A DNA stretch of 64,000 nucleotides. Origin: Sedimentisphaera salicampi (GTDB lineage Bacteria; Planctomycetota; Phycisphaerae; Sedimentisphaerales; Sedimentisphaeraceae). Shown one piece after another: positions 35,516-44,402 of this stretch (its first letter is position 1; every line of letters begins with the position of its first letter). Position numbers and translations under genes: made by a program. Under the pieces are notes generated by a model. The model searched no databases and had not been told where the DNA came from. It saw nothing but the letters and a program-made list of their open reading frames with translations. Location: the NCBI RefSeq assembly GCF_002117005.1, contig NZ_CP021023.1, positions 2,776,995 to 2,840,994 of the forward strand. The letters run 5' to 3'.

Positions 35516-35541
35516 AAACGGGCGGGAAAATCCGCCCGTTT
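35516..35541. terminator. Bidirectional intrinsic terminator
   Basis: AAACGGGCGG and CCGCCCGTTT form a perfect 10-bp stem with a 6-base loop, flanked by A- and T-runs, between two convergent genes. Confidence 0.8.
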
Positions 35542-35566
35542 GAATTTCGGCTGAAAATCTTGGAGT

Positions 35567-37372
35567 TTAATCTGCTCTGTATATGATATCAAATAAGGCT
35601 CCGTTTTTAGGGGTGAGAGATCTTGTATCCGAGCTGAGCATATTCCAGAAGAAATCACTATCCCCGCTGCCGTAACCCGGCAAAACTCCTTCATCCATAT
35701 CAGCGTTGTAGGTTCCTCTTATCGTAAGCCCTGAGCCCTCTGAGTATAAGCTGCCGTCGTAATCGTAGGTCTTCCATGAGATTGTAATAGCATGATTGTC
35801 CGTTTCGTCGTAATCATCTATTATAAATTTCCCGTATCTGCCTTCGTTGGTCTCGTAGATGAAAAACGAATCAATACCAAACCGATTTCCGTCTGAGGCG
35901 TCTATAGAATCCGATGAAAGCTCACTTGTTCTTTCGTCTATGTCCCGCCAGTTTACATTAACATAGGAAAGAACCTCCCGCAGCCAGTCTTTGGCCATCA
36001 AAGCAACATCCCCGAGGTCAACGAGATAATCTCCGTTCACATCTGCAGCTGGGCGAATATCATCTATATATTGAAGCCTCGAATTGTAATACACATCTGC
36101 TTTTCTGTCCCAAATCTGCATATAAACCGCTTCATGGTCTTCTCTGTTAATTGGGTATTTCAAGTCTCTGAAATCTTCTGCCGAATTAATTGCACAGTTT
36201 CCGTAGATTTGAAGGTCATCCTGATTGTAAAACAGCACCCATGATCTGCTTGAGTTGTAATTAAGTCCGCATGGCGCCAGCTCCGGAGCATCTTCAAACA
36301 TCTGATCTGGGTAGGCTTCTGCGTTCAGCAGCTCAATATTAACCTGCCCGTCAGGGTAGTAGTCTGTTATTCTGAATTCAGGCCGTGGCAGATCCTCGTA
36401 GGATGTCCAACTATCGTAAATGTTGTAAACCTTTGCTGTGATACTATTTGAAGAAGTAGCAAGAACTTTCATTCCGCTGGGAATAGAATCTACAATGTTC
36501 CCGTAATACATATCGCCGTACTGAGCTGCTCTGCCGCCGTATTCTGAATAAAAACACGGATAATCATCAGAGTCGGTAAAATATGTATAGCCGTTAGAAT
36601 CAAGCGATATATATCTGCAGTAGTAGGTGTTCGCTGTGCTCCATTTCTCTGTTCCGTTTATTTGGTACAGCTCATTTCTGTATTCTCCGTCCGGTTCGTT
36701 GTATTGAACTGCAAACATATCTCCTTCAGGGGAAATAGCAGCGCTTGTTATATTATTCCCTTCGACAATATCATAATTTGAAAGCACATTTCCAGCGGTA
36801 TCAGTTATGATAATATCGCTGTTAGTTCGCAGAAGAATCTTGCCTGCTGTTTCGCTTAACGAAATCCCCCAAAGCGTCCAGCCGTCGGTTTCGATGGTCT
36901 TGTCTTGAAGAATTGTACCATCGCTCACCCGCATTTTAATGAATTGGTTAGATATCACTGCGTAGATAGTTGAGCCGTTATTGGTAATGCTCACTTTCCA
37001 GCCTTGACTGCTGGGAGTGGGTACTGAAAAGCTGTTTATTAAACCTCCAGAACTGTTTAGGATGTAAATGTCATCGCTTCCCTGGACACCTACAGCTATA
37101 ATCTGGCCATTAGCAGATAAGGCTATAGATTCGGTTGCACAATCTTCGGGCAGGGTGTATTGCCCGTTAAGCTGCCCTGTATATGCATCGTATATTCTGA
37201 TATTCCTGCTAAACTCGCTGCCCAAAACCGCGATATTGCCCGCCGCCGATATCTTTGCATGATTGATTGGGAAGGTGGCGGTAAATGTACATTGATGTGA
37301 AATTTGAAACGATGCCCAGCTCAAAGATGCTGCAATCAGCATAAGCCAGACAGAAACCTTTAACGTTTTCAT
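35567..37372 (-). CDS. Secreted WD40-like propeller protein with dockerin-type EF-hand segment
   Basis: About 601 residues from the ATG at 37372 (MKTLKVSVWLML signal peptide). The N-terminal half has beta-propeller blades (IAVLGSEFSRNIRIYDAYTGQ; IIAVGVQGSDDIYILNSSGG; MFAVQYNEPDGEYRNELYQI). A single dockerin-like calcium loop appears at ADVNGDYLVDLGDVALMAKDWL (about residues 455-476). A further beta-rich domain follows. Such dockerin tails are frequent in Phycisphaerae secretomes, where a matching cohesin is often not evident. Function not known. Confidence 0.7.
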   Translation of the reverse strand: MKTLKVSVWLMLIAASLSWASFQISHQCTFTATFPINHAKISAAGNIAVLGSEFSRNIRIYDAYTGQLNGQYTLPEDCATESIALSANGQIIAVGVQGSDDIYILNSSGGLINSFSVPTPSSQGWKVSITNNGSTIYAVISNQFIKMRVSDGTILQDKTIETDGWTLWGISLSETAGKILLRTNSDIIITDTAGNVLSNYDIVEGNNITSAAISPEGDMFAVQYNEPDGEYRNELYQINGTEKWSTANTYYCRYISLDSNGYTYFTDSDDYPCFYSEYGGRAAQYGDMYYGNIVDSIPSGMKVLATSSNSITAKVYNIYDSWTSYEDLPRPEFRITDYYPDGQVNIELLNAEAYPDQMFEDAPELAPCGLNYNSSRSWVLFYNQDDLQIYGNCAINSAEDFRDLKYPINREDHEAVYMQIWDRKADVYYNSRLQYIDDIRPAADVNGDYLVDLGDVALMAKDWLREVLSYVNVNWRDIDERTSELSSDSIDASDGNRFGIDSFFIYETNEGRYGKFIIDDYDETDNHAITISWKTYDYDGSLYSEGSGLTIRGTYNADMDEGVLPGYGSGDSDFFWNMLSSDTRSLTPKNGALFDIIYRAD

Positions 37373-37589
37373 AATGTTTCCCCTTATAAAGTTAAGCAAA
37401 TAGTAAACAACTCATATACCTATATTAGCTTGTTGGCTTAAGGGTTTCAATACTTTTCTCTTTTTAAGGGGAAAATGGCGATTAAATTTTAAAATAAACA
37501 GTGTATTTACCTGTTTGAAAAACTGATGGTATTTGGTGCAGAATGGTTAGCAGATTTATGAAGTTTAAAATTTCCGGATTTAAAACTAA

Positions 37590-37613
37590 AAAGGGCGGAT
37601 TATTCCGCCCTTT
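37590..37613 (-). terminator. Terminator after pnp
   Basis: AAAGGGCGGA and TCCGCCCTTT form a perfect 10-bp stem with a 4-base loop, downstream of pnp on the minus strand. The rest of the 270-base gap to the propeller gene shows nothing clear. Confidence 0.7.
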
Positions 37614-37642
37614 GAAGTATCTGTTGAAGAGGTTTTCAGCTG

Positions 37643-39757
37643 CTATTCTTTTTTGCTGCTGTTTTCGCCTTCAATTTCAGCTATGGCCTGTTTCCTTGAG
37701 AATTTCAGCCTTCCCTGTCTGTCTATCTCGGTTAACTTAACCGGCATAATATCACCGATTTTGCAGATGTCTTTGGCGTTTTTAACGAATCCGTCGCTGA
37801 GCTCGCTGATATGGCAGAGGCCTTCAACGCCCGGAGCAATCTCAACAAACACGCCGAATTCTTTGATAGACACAACCACTGCATCCTTGAAAAGGGCGCC
37901 TATTTCAGGTTTTTCGGTGATGGCCCTTATGAGCCTTTCAGCTTCTATCTGTCCATCGCCTTCAGTTGTGCTGATTGTAACTTTTCCGCTGTCGTCAATT
38001 TCAACGTTAGTGTTTGTTCTTTCCTGGATAGCCTTGATTGTAGCTCCGCCCGGGCCGATTATCTTCCCGATTACTTCCGGATCCACCTGCATTGAAGTGA
38101 GCTTCGGTGCATACTTGCTGAGTTCAGGTCTGGCCTCAGCGATTGTAGCTCCCATACTTTCAAGTATCCTGAGCCTTGCTTTCCTTGCCCTCTCCAGCGT
38201 TTCAACGAGAATCTCCTGAGGCAGTTCGTGCTTTTTAAGATCAAGCTGGATTCCAGTGATGCCTTCTGTAGTACCGGCTACCTTGAAGTCCATATCGCCG
38301 AAATGATCTTCTTCTCCAAGGATATCAGTGATAAGCTGATACTTATCATCATCGCTCACCATTCCCACAGAAATACCTGCAACCGGCTTTTTCAGCGGCA
38401 CGCCTGCATCCATAAGGGCTAAAGACCCGCCGCAGATGCTCGCCATCGAGCTTGAACCGTTTGAACCGGTAATATCCGATACCACTTTAATCGTGTAAGG
38501 GAATTCCTCCTCAGACGGTATAACAGACCGCAGAGACTTCTCTGCAAGAGCTCCGTGGCCTATTTCACGTCTTCCGGGGCCTCTTATAAAGCGAACCTCG
38601 CCTACTGAATAAGGCGGGAAGTTGTAGTGCAGCATAAACCTCTGGCCGAATTCTTCGTGAACCCCGTCAACGATCTGTTCATCTTTGCCTGTTCCGAGGA
38701 TCACAGAGATAAGTGCCTGAGTTTCGCCGCGGGTGAATATTGCCGAACCGTGCACCCTCGGGGTTACCCCGACACGGCAGTCCAGCTGCCTGATTGTATC
38801 GTAATCTCTTCCGTCCGGCCTTTTGCCTTCGAGAATCATCTTTCTTGTAACTTCTTTTTCGAGCTTATCGAACAGGTTGTTCACTTCCATCTCTGTGCTC
38901 AGGGGCTCTTCGCCTTCACAGAGCTCAGCGATGAGATCTTCCTGAATCTTATCAAGAGCTTCCTGCCTGTCCTGCTTGCCTTCAATATTTTTCGCTTCAG
39001 CGATCTTGTCTGAGGCGTATTCGCGGATTTTTGCCTCAACATCGGGATTCTCTTCCCTGAGGTTGCAAATCTTCTCTTTTCCGCATTTTTCCTGCAGCTC
39101 ATTTATCATCCTGCAGATCTCGCTGTTGATGCTCTGGCCGAACTTCACGGCTTCAGCCATCTTCTCTTCGCTTATCTCATCAGCCTCAACCTCAATCATA
39201 TTGAGATTGTTTTCTCTGCCTCCGAGCATAAGGTCTAAATCTGAATTCTGCATCTGTGAAACGGTTGGGAAGGCAGCAAGCTTGCCGTCCAGCATACCCA
39301 CTTTGCAGGCTCCTATTGGCCCTTGGAACGGGATAGTGCTTATCGTAAGAGCAGCAGAGGCGGCTATTATAGAAAGTACGTCAGGGTCGTTTTCCTGATC
39401 GGCGCTCAATACGTTAACCATAATCTGCACTTCATCGTAGTAGCCCTCTGGGAAAAGGGGGCGGATTGGCCGGTCGATGCAGCGGGCTGTCAGCATTTCT
39501 CTGTTGGAAGGACGACCTTCTCTTTTCATAAAGCCGCCTGGGAATTTCCCAGCAGCCACCTGACGCTCCCTGTAGTCAACCATCAGGGGGAAGTAGTCAG
39601 CGTCTTCTTTTGCGTCTGCACTGCAGGCTGCTGCAAAAACTACGGTCTCTCCGTAGGTTACTGTAACAGCACCATCGGCCTGATTGGCAAGCAAACCTGT
39701 TTCGATTGAGAGTTTCTTGCCGGCGATTTCTTTTTCAACTTTGTGAATTTCAAACAT
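37643..39757 (-). CDS. pnp: Polyribonucleotide nucleotidyltransferase (PNPase)
   Basis: A 704-residue phosphorolytic 3'-5' exoribonuclease. Two RNase PH cores are visible: the first with FPLMVDYRERQVAAGKFPGGFMKREGRPS, the second with FNFPPYSVGE-like HYNFPPYSVGEVRF, GHGALAEKSL and SDITGSNGSSSMASICGGSLALMDAG. KH (VIGKIIGPGGATIKAIQE) and S1 (GALFKDAVVVSIKEFGVFVEI) domains follow. It takes part in mRNA decay. It follows rpsO, the classical rpsO-pnp order, with a hairpin between. Confidence 0.97.
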   Translation of the reverse strand: MFEIHKVEKEIAGKKLSIETGLLANQADGAVTVTYGETVVFAAACSADAKEDADYFPLMVDYRERQVAAGKFPGGFMKREGRPSNREMLTARCIDRPIRPLFPEGYYDEVQIMVNVLSADQENDPDVLSIIAASAALTISTIPFQGPIGACKVGMLDGKLAAFPTVSQMQNSDLDLMLGGRENNLNMIEVEADEISEEKMAEAVKFGQSINSEICRMINELQEKCGKEKICNLREENPDVEAKIREYASDKIAEAKNIEGKQDRQEALDKIQEDLIAELCEGEEPLSTEMEVNNLFDKLEKEVTRKMILEGKRPDGRDYDTIRQLDCRVGVTPRVHGSAIFTRGETQALISVILGTGKDEQIVDGVHEEFGQRFMLHYNFPPYSVGEVRFIRGPGRREIGHGALAEKSLRSVIPSEEEFPYTIKVVSDITGSNGSSSMASICGGSLALMDAGVPLKKPVAGISVGMVSDDDKYQLITDILGEEDHFGDMDFKVAGTTEGITGIQLDLKKHELPQEILVETLERARKARLRILESMGATIAEARPELSKYAPKLTSMQVDPEVIGKIIGPGGATIKAIQERTNTNVEIDDSGKVTISTTEGDGQIEAERLIRAITEKPEIGALFKDAVVVSIKEFGVFVEIAPGVEGLCHISELSDGFVKNAKDICKIGDIMPVKLTEIDRQGRLKFSRKQAIAEIEGENSSKKE

Positions 39758-39824
39758 TTACTTATTCCTTAATTTACATACATTTTGCAGGACACATCCC
39801 GCACTTAAAAATTTACAAACAGAA

Positions 39825-39862
39825 AAGGCGCCTGCAGCCACATATAACTCTGCACGCGCCTT
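39825..39862 (-). promoter_or_regulatory. rpsO-pnp intergenic hairpin
   Basis: AAGGCGC and GCGCCTT with inner TGCAG/CTGCA form an almost perfect stem (one C-C mismatch) in the pnp leader. It could attenuate, or be an RNase processing site as in the E. coli pnp leader; that parallel is inference. Confidence 0.55.
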
Positions 39863-39892
39863 ATTACATATTTATTTTTTACCAGTCAGACA

Positions 39893-40159
39893 TTACTTTC
39901 TCAGTCCGAGCCTCTTTATCAGCGATCTGTACCTCTCAACATCCTTGTTGGCTATATACTTCAGAAGAGACGCCCTTGTGCCCACCATTTTCAAAAGCCC
40001 GCGTCTTGAAGCGTGATCTTTCTTGTGGGTTTTCAGATGTTCAGTCAGTTCATTGATTCTTTCAGTGAGAATGGCAATCTGAACCTCCGGAGAACCAGTG
40101 TCTTTCTGGTCTGTCTGGTAGTCGTTAATAATTTGACTTTTCTTTTCCTTATCTATCAT
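39893..40159 (-). CDS. rpsO: 30S ribosomal protein S15
   Basis: An 88-residue S15 with the family core [37 protein letters not shown] and the C-terminal [12 protein letters not shown]. It binds the 16S rRNA central domain. Normal length. Its leader contains a GC-rich hairpin (40194-40227). Confidence 0.97.
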   Translation of the reverse strand: MIDKEKKSQIINDYQTDQKDTGSPEVQIAILTERINELTEHLKTHKKDHASRRGLLKMVGTRASLLKYIANKDVERYRSLIKRLGLRK

Positions 40160-40193
40160 TTGAAACCTTTCATATATACTTTAAAAACATACG

Positions 40194-40227
40194 CCCCGGC
40201 CGAGCGTTACGCAGGCCCGAGCCGGGC
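40194..40227 (-). promoter_or_regulatory. GC-rich hairpin in the rpsO leader
   Basis: CCCGGC (40195-40200) pairs with GCCGGG (40221-40226), about 35 bases upstream of the rpsO start. S15 leaders in several phyla bind S15 for autoregulation; this structure is a candidate, untested. Confidence 0.35.
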
Positions 40228-40426
40228 TAAGCCTTCAAAGCTTGCTTATCTGTGGGAGAATTATAATTTTTATTCCTTCTAATGCAACAAAAATACGCCA
40301 TTTTCGCCTGAAGAGCCGAGGTTTTTTCTGGATGTAAGCAAAGAATTAAATAAAATATCTTAACAAACAGAGATAAAAGTTGATAATTATAAGCCGGACT
40401 ACCGGAAAATTTTTAAGAGGTAACTG

Positions 40427-41470
40427 ATGTTTAGAAAACTTATTATTCTCCTGCTCGCTGCAGGCTGTTCATTTGCTGTAACAACGAAACAAATTGATGA
40501 TATCCGCGCCGCTTCTTCTCTAAGCGATGAAGATGCTCAAACACTTGCCGCATTTATAGACCAGCAGTTTGATGAGATGCTTAATGCTGACGACCTCTCC
40601 GGAGCAGTGAAGGCTATGGACCAGCTAATTCTGAGAAAGCCCAAAGAGGGGCAGGAGCAGTATAAGAGCCAGTTCGTCCAAACGCTAAAAGAAAATATTG
40701 CTTCAGTGATGAATGTAGCTGACACTTGGGAAGACAAAACATTCGCAGCGGGTTTTCAGGTGATGATGGCGAGGATGGCCTCCCAGCTCGACAGCTCTGA
40801 ATTCTTCCAGTTCGCCCGCTCACTTTCTGAATCTTCCCAGCCCTCATCAAGATACTGGGCAGTTAAAATATGCCTCACTCCAAATAATCTCAGCACTATA
40901 AAGCAGGGCGGCGCGGGTTCAGAAGAGCTTTTAGCCGCTCTGAAAGATATGTCTGCTCAGGAAGATACGGCTCTTGTAGGGAGAAATGTTTCAAAGCTCT
41001 GCTCTGAGCTTAATAACGACGATGCAGATGATATGCTTGAGAGCCTTATGAACCGCAGAATGGAAGTTTACTCCAAGGGCGAGGCGAAGAATGAGTATTG
41101 CGATGCTGAGCTCTTCAAAGCAGCCGCTTCAAGGATTGAGGCAGGAAACGACAGCCTCAAGGCCCCTTTTACGCAGACTTTTGCCTACATTGTTGAAAAA
41201 TATTCCATCGCTTTAAGCCCTGAGAACACCCTTGATAAAAAAAGCAAGGCTCAGCTTGGAGCTCTTATAAGTGAGATAGAGAAAAATATCCTGCCCGGAT
41301 TAGGAGTAAGCGATTCCTCTATAACCTCGGCAATCCAAAAGCAGGATTATCAGGCACTTCAGGAAAGCTACAATAAAGTATTCGGCGGCGAGGATTCAGA
41401 AGGGCTCCTCCCTGAGCAGCTTGGTTTTACTTATCAGGCCGGCCAGACCCCTCAAAGCTTAAGCATCTGA
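40427..41470 (+). CDS. Secreted helical protein of unknown function
   Basis: 347 residues with a signal peptide (IILLLAAGCSFAV; the AGC could be a lipobox but the flanking pattern is weak). The mature protein is predicted helical and acidic, with no recognised domain. It lies 38 bases ahead of the peptide-binding protein on the same strand, so the two may work together. Function unknown. Confidence 0.6.
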   Translation: MFRKLIILLLAAGCSFAVTTKQIDDIRAASSLSDEDAQTLAAFIDQQFDEMLNADDLSGAVKAMDQLILRKPKEGQEQYKSQFVQTLKENIASVMNVADTWEDKTFAAGFQVMMARMASQLDSSEFFQFARSLSESSQPSSRYWAVKICLTPNNLSTIKQGGAGSEELLAALKDMSAQEDTALVGRNVSKLCSELNNDDADDMLESLMNRRMEVYSKGEAKNEYCDAELFKAAASRIEAGNDSLKAPFTQTFAYIVEKYSIALSPENTLDKKSKAQLGALISEIEKNILPGLGVSDSSITSAIQKQDYQALQESYNKVFGGEDSEGLLPEQLGFTYQAGQTPQSLSI

Positions 41471-41507
41471 ATCGGCTCAACTGATTTAATCACAGGAAGG
41501 CTCTCAA

Positions 41508-43235
41508 ATGGCGGGAAAATCCAGCGTCTTTAAGTTCTTTGTAGTATTGATTCTGCTTATCCTTGTATTCCTCCAGGGGCTCGAGATGAAACAGTCCGAC
41601 AGGCTCTTTGAGAGGGTAAATCAGCTTGAGAAAAAGGTCTCAGGAAAAAGCAGCAGGGTATATCGCCCGGCCTCTGATGCAGATTCGGCTGAAGCTGCCG
41701 CTAAGGACGGCGGCTGGCTCATCTGGAGACTAAGCGCAGAACCGCCAACCCTCAACCCCATTACCGCAAAAGATGCCTATGCGGATATGATTGTCGGTTC
41801 GAAGAACTGTTTTGTATTCGAGACCCTCGTAAAGCGCAACCGCGACAGCCTTGAATACGAGCCTCTCCTTGCAGAGAGCTGGGACATATCTGATGACGGG
41901 CTCAGAATAGAATTCCGCCTTAAGGATGATATCTGGTTCTCAGACGGCGAGCCTGTAACAGCCGAGGATGTGAAATTTACCTACGAAACAATTATGGACG
42001 TTGAAATTGACGCTGCGAATATCAGGAATTATTTCGTTGATTTCAAAAGCTGCGAGGTTGTGAACGACAGGACAGTGGTTTTCAATATGAAGCGTCCGTA
42101 CTTCCTCGCATTCGGTATGATCGGAGAAACTCCGATTATCCCCAAGCACGTCTATGAGTATGAAGATGCTCAGGATTTCAACTCGAATATTTCAGACCCT
42201 GTCGGAAGCGGTCCGTTTGTTTTCGGCCAGTGGGATGTAGGGGATAAGATTGTACTCGAGAAGAACGAAAATTACTGGGGCGAGGGTGTTAATTTCGAGA
42301 AGCTTATATATAAATTTATAAGCAATGATATGGCCGCTCTCACTGCCTTGAAATCCGGTCAGATAGATGTGATGGCCCCTCTGCCCGAGCAGTACACAAG
42401 CTATAAGGACAGCGAGCAGTTCAAGGAGAAATTCAATATATACAAATATCTCATCCCTGACAACAGCTACACTTACGTTTCCTGGAACTTTGAATGCGAG
42501 CTTTTCCAAAGCGGCAAAGTTAGAAATGCATTAACCCATCTTATAGACAGAGAAAAGATTAAAGACCACATCTGGGAAGGCCTTGTAAGGATTGTGAGCG
42601 GGCCTTTCAGTCCGGGCAGCCCGCAGTGCAACCCGAACGTTAAGCCGCTTGAATTCAGCCCCGATAAGGCAAGAGAGCTGCTCAGCGAGGCAGGCTGGGA
42701 AGATACAAACGGAAACGGAATCAGAGATAAAAACGGAAGAGAGTTCAAGTTTAAGCTGATGATCGTCAGCGGCTCACCCATTACTGAGCAGACAGCAAAA
42801 GTCCTCAAAGATCAGTTTTCTCAGGCGGGGATCATTATGGAGGTGGATCCGTTCGAATGGTCGGTCTTTCTCGACAGACTCCATAAAAGGGATTTCGAGG
42901 CAACAACCCTCGCTTGGCAGGGGGATGTGGAAACTGATCCATATCAGATTTGGCATTCAAGCCAGATAGCAAAGGGCGGTTCGAATTATATCAGTTACAA
43001 GAATGAAACTGTTGACAACATTCTCGAAGAGGCCAGAAGAACCCTTGATGATGAAAAAAGAAATCGCCTTTATCACCGCTTTCACAAAATCCTTAACGAC
43101 GAGCAGCCTTATACGTTTATGTTTGCGAGGCCCTCAATAGCGTTTATGAACAATCGAATTAAAGGTGTGAAGGTGCATAAACTCGGAGTAAACATTAAAG
43201 AGTGGTATATTCCAAGCGAGCTGCAAAAATACTGA
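41508..43235 (+). CDS. Extracellular solute-binding protein family 5 (peptide-binding)
   Basis: A 575-residue DppA/OppA-like protein. The core starts EPPTLNPITAKDAYADMIVGS and includes PLLAESWDISDDGLRIEFRLKDDIWFSDGEPVTAEDVKFTYE, a cluster-5 signature. Instead of a normal signal or lipobox, the N-terminus has one uncleaved-looking helix (VFKFFVVLILLILVFLQGL) followed by a heptad segment (RLFERVNQLEKKV), suggesting membrane anchoring and oligomerisation. No permease or ATPase genes are adjacent, so it may serve sensing or a distant transporter. Confidence 0.85.
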   Translation: MAGKSSVFKFFVVLILLILVFLQGLEMKQSDRLFERVNQLEKKVSGKSSRVYRPASDADSAEAAAKDGGWLIWRLSAEPPTLNPITAKDAYADMIVGSKNCFVFETLVKRNRDSLEYEPLLAESWDISDDGLRIEFRLKDDIWFSDGEPVTAEDVKFTYETIMDVEIDAANIRNYFVDFKSCEVVNDRTVVFNMKRPYFLAFGMIGETPIIPKHVYEYEDAQDFNSNISDPVGSGPFVFGQWDVGDKIVLEKNENYWGEGVNFEKLIYKFISNDMAALTALKSGQIDVMAPLPEQYTSYKDSEQFKEKFNIYKYLIPDNSYTYVSWNFECELFQSGKVRNALTHLIDREKIKDHIWEGLVRIVSGPFSPGSPQCNPNVKPLEFSPDKARELLSEAGWEDTNGNGIRDKNGREFKFKLMIVSGSPITEQTAKVLKDQFSQAGIIMEVDPFEWSVFLDRLHKRDFEATTLAWQGDVETDPYQIWHSSQIAKGGSNYISYKNETVDNILEEARRTLDDEKRNRLYHRFHKILNDEQPYTFMFARPSIAFMNNRIKGVKVHKLGVNIKEWYIPSELQKY

Positions 43236-43278
43236 GCTGCTTTAACTCCCTGAAACCCGCAAATTAACGCATAAACAA

Positions 43279-43305
43279 CGCCTGATTTCATCGGGGGCGA
43301 TTTTT
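43279..43305 (+). terminator. Possible terminator after the solute-binding protein
   Basis: CGCC-T-GAT, loop TTC, ATC-GG-GGGCG then ATTTTT. The stem is imperfect. Confidence 0.4.
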
Positions 43306-43375
43306 CTCAAAAATCTTCTTGAAAAGATATTGTGAAATTATAGAATTCCTCTTCTCTCAAGAAAAAAGCCGGAAT

Positions 43376-43447
43376 GCCAGCGTAGCTCAGTGGTAGAGCA
43401 CTGGTTTTGTAAACCAGCGGTCGTGGGTTCAAATCCCACCGCTGGCT
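43376..43447 (+). tRNA. tRNA-Thr (UGU)
   Basis: Full cloverleaf: GCCAGCG/CGCTGGC acceptor, GCTC/GAGC D-stem, CTGGT/ACCAG anticodon stem with loop TTTGTAA (anticodon TGT), GTGGG/CCCAC T-stem, discriminator T. CCA is not encoded; a T-run follows. Confidence 0.96.
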
Positions 43448-43521
43448 TTTTTCATTTATGAATAGATTGTACGCAGCCGGATTCAAGCGTGCCGGCAAGA
43501 GGCTTAATCTGGGGAACTTTT

Positions 43522-44394
43522 ATGCAAAATGCTATAAACAAAGCCAAAGCCTTAATTGAAGCGATGGAGTACATTCGCCAGTTCAAAGACAAAATTGTCG
43601 TTATAAAGCTTGGCGGAAGTATTCTCGACGACGAAGTGCTTCAGCGTGAACTGCTCAGAGATGTGGTATTTATGCATACCGTGGGGATAATGCCGCTGCT
43701 CGTGCATGGAGGCGGAAAACACATCTCACGAGCAATGGAAACCTCCGGAATCGAGCCAGAATGGGTTCACGGCCGGCGATACACAGACCGCATTACCCTG
43801 AAAATTGTAGAGCATACGCTCATAAATGAGGTTAATAAACCCCTTTGCGATATTCTCACCGAGCTGGGCTGCGATTCCATGGGGCTGCATTCAATGAGCA
43901 GCTGCGCTGTTACCGGCAAGCCTCTTGTGCTCAGGGAAGACGGCCGGAAGCTGGACCTCGGCTACGTTGGCGAGGTGGAAAGCGTAAACAGCAGGCTTCT
44001 CGAAAAGCTCTGCCGTGCCGGAACAATTCCAGTGCTTGCTCCGCTGGGCATTGATATAGCCGGGCAGAAGCTCAATATCAATGCGGACAGCGTTGCTGGG
44101 GTTGTGGCGTCTGCTGTGGGGGCGGAAAAGTTTGTTCTGCTAAGCGACACCCACGGTATACGCGAGAATATCGATGATCCAGAATCGAGGATTTCATCGA
44201 TAAGCGAGGATGAAATCAAAAGCCTTATAGATAAGGGCGTAATAGCTGGCGGTATGCTGCCAAAGATAGATTCGTGCCTGAAGGCCATAGACGGCGGGGT
44301 GGGCAAAGCCCACATAATTGACGGCCGTCTTCAGCATTCTCTGCTTCTGGAGATATACACGGAAGAAGGAATCGGCACACAGATTACCAAGTAA
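43522..44394 (+). CDS. argB: Acetylglutamate kinase
   Basis: About 290 residues. It phosphorylates N-acetylglutamate in arginine synthesis. Landmarks are IVVIKLGGSILDD (phosphate-binding glycines), PLLVHGGGKHISRAME, LNINADSVAGVVASAVGAEKFVLLSDTHGI and GGMLPKIDSCLKAIDGGV. ATG at 43522 has GGGGAA upstream; a GTG at 43489 would add 11 residues. First of argB-argD-argF, nine bases ahead of argD. Confidence 0.95.
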   Translation: MQNAINKAKALIEAMEYIRQFKDKIVVIKLGGSILDDEVLQRELLRDVVFMHTVGIMPLLVHGGGKHISRAMETSGIEPEWVHGRRYTDRITLKIVEHTLINEVNKPLCDILTELGCDSMGLHSMSSCAVTGKPLVLREDGRKLDLGYVGEVESVNSRLLEKLCRAGTIPVLAPLGIDIAGQKLNINADSVAGVVASAVGAEKFVLLSDTHGIRENIDDPESRISSISEDEIKSLIDKGVIAGGMLPKIDSCLKAIDGGVGKAHIIDGRLQHSLLLEIYTEEGIGTQITK

Positions 44395-44402
44395 GGAATA
44401 TT

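Noticed and set aside
43307-43498. Minus-strand frame across tRNA-Thr
   Set aside because: The peptide is the well-known translation of an antisense tRNA.
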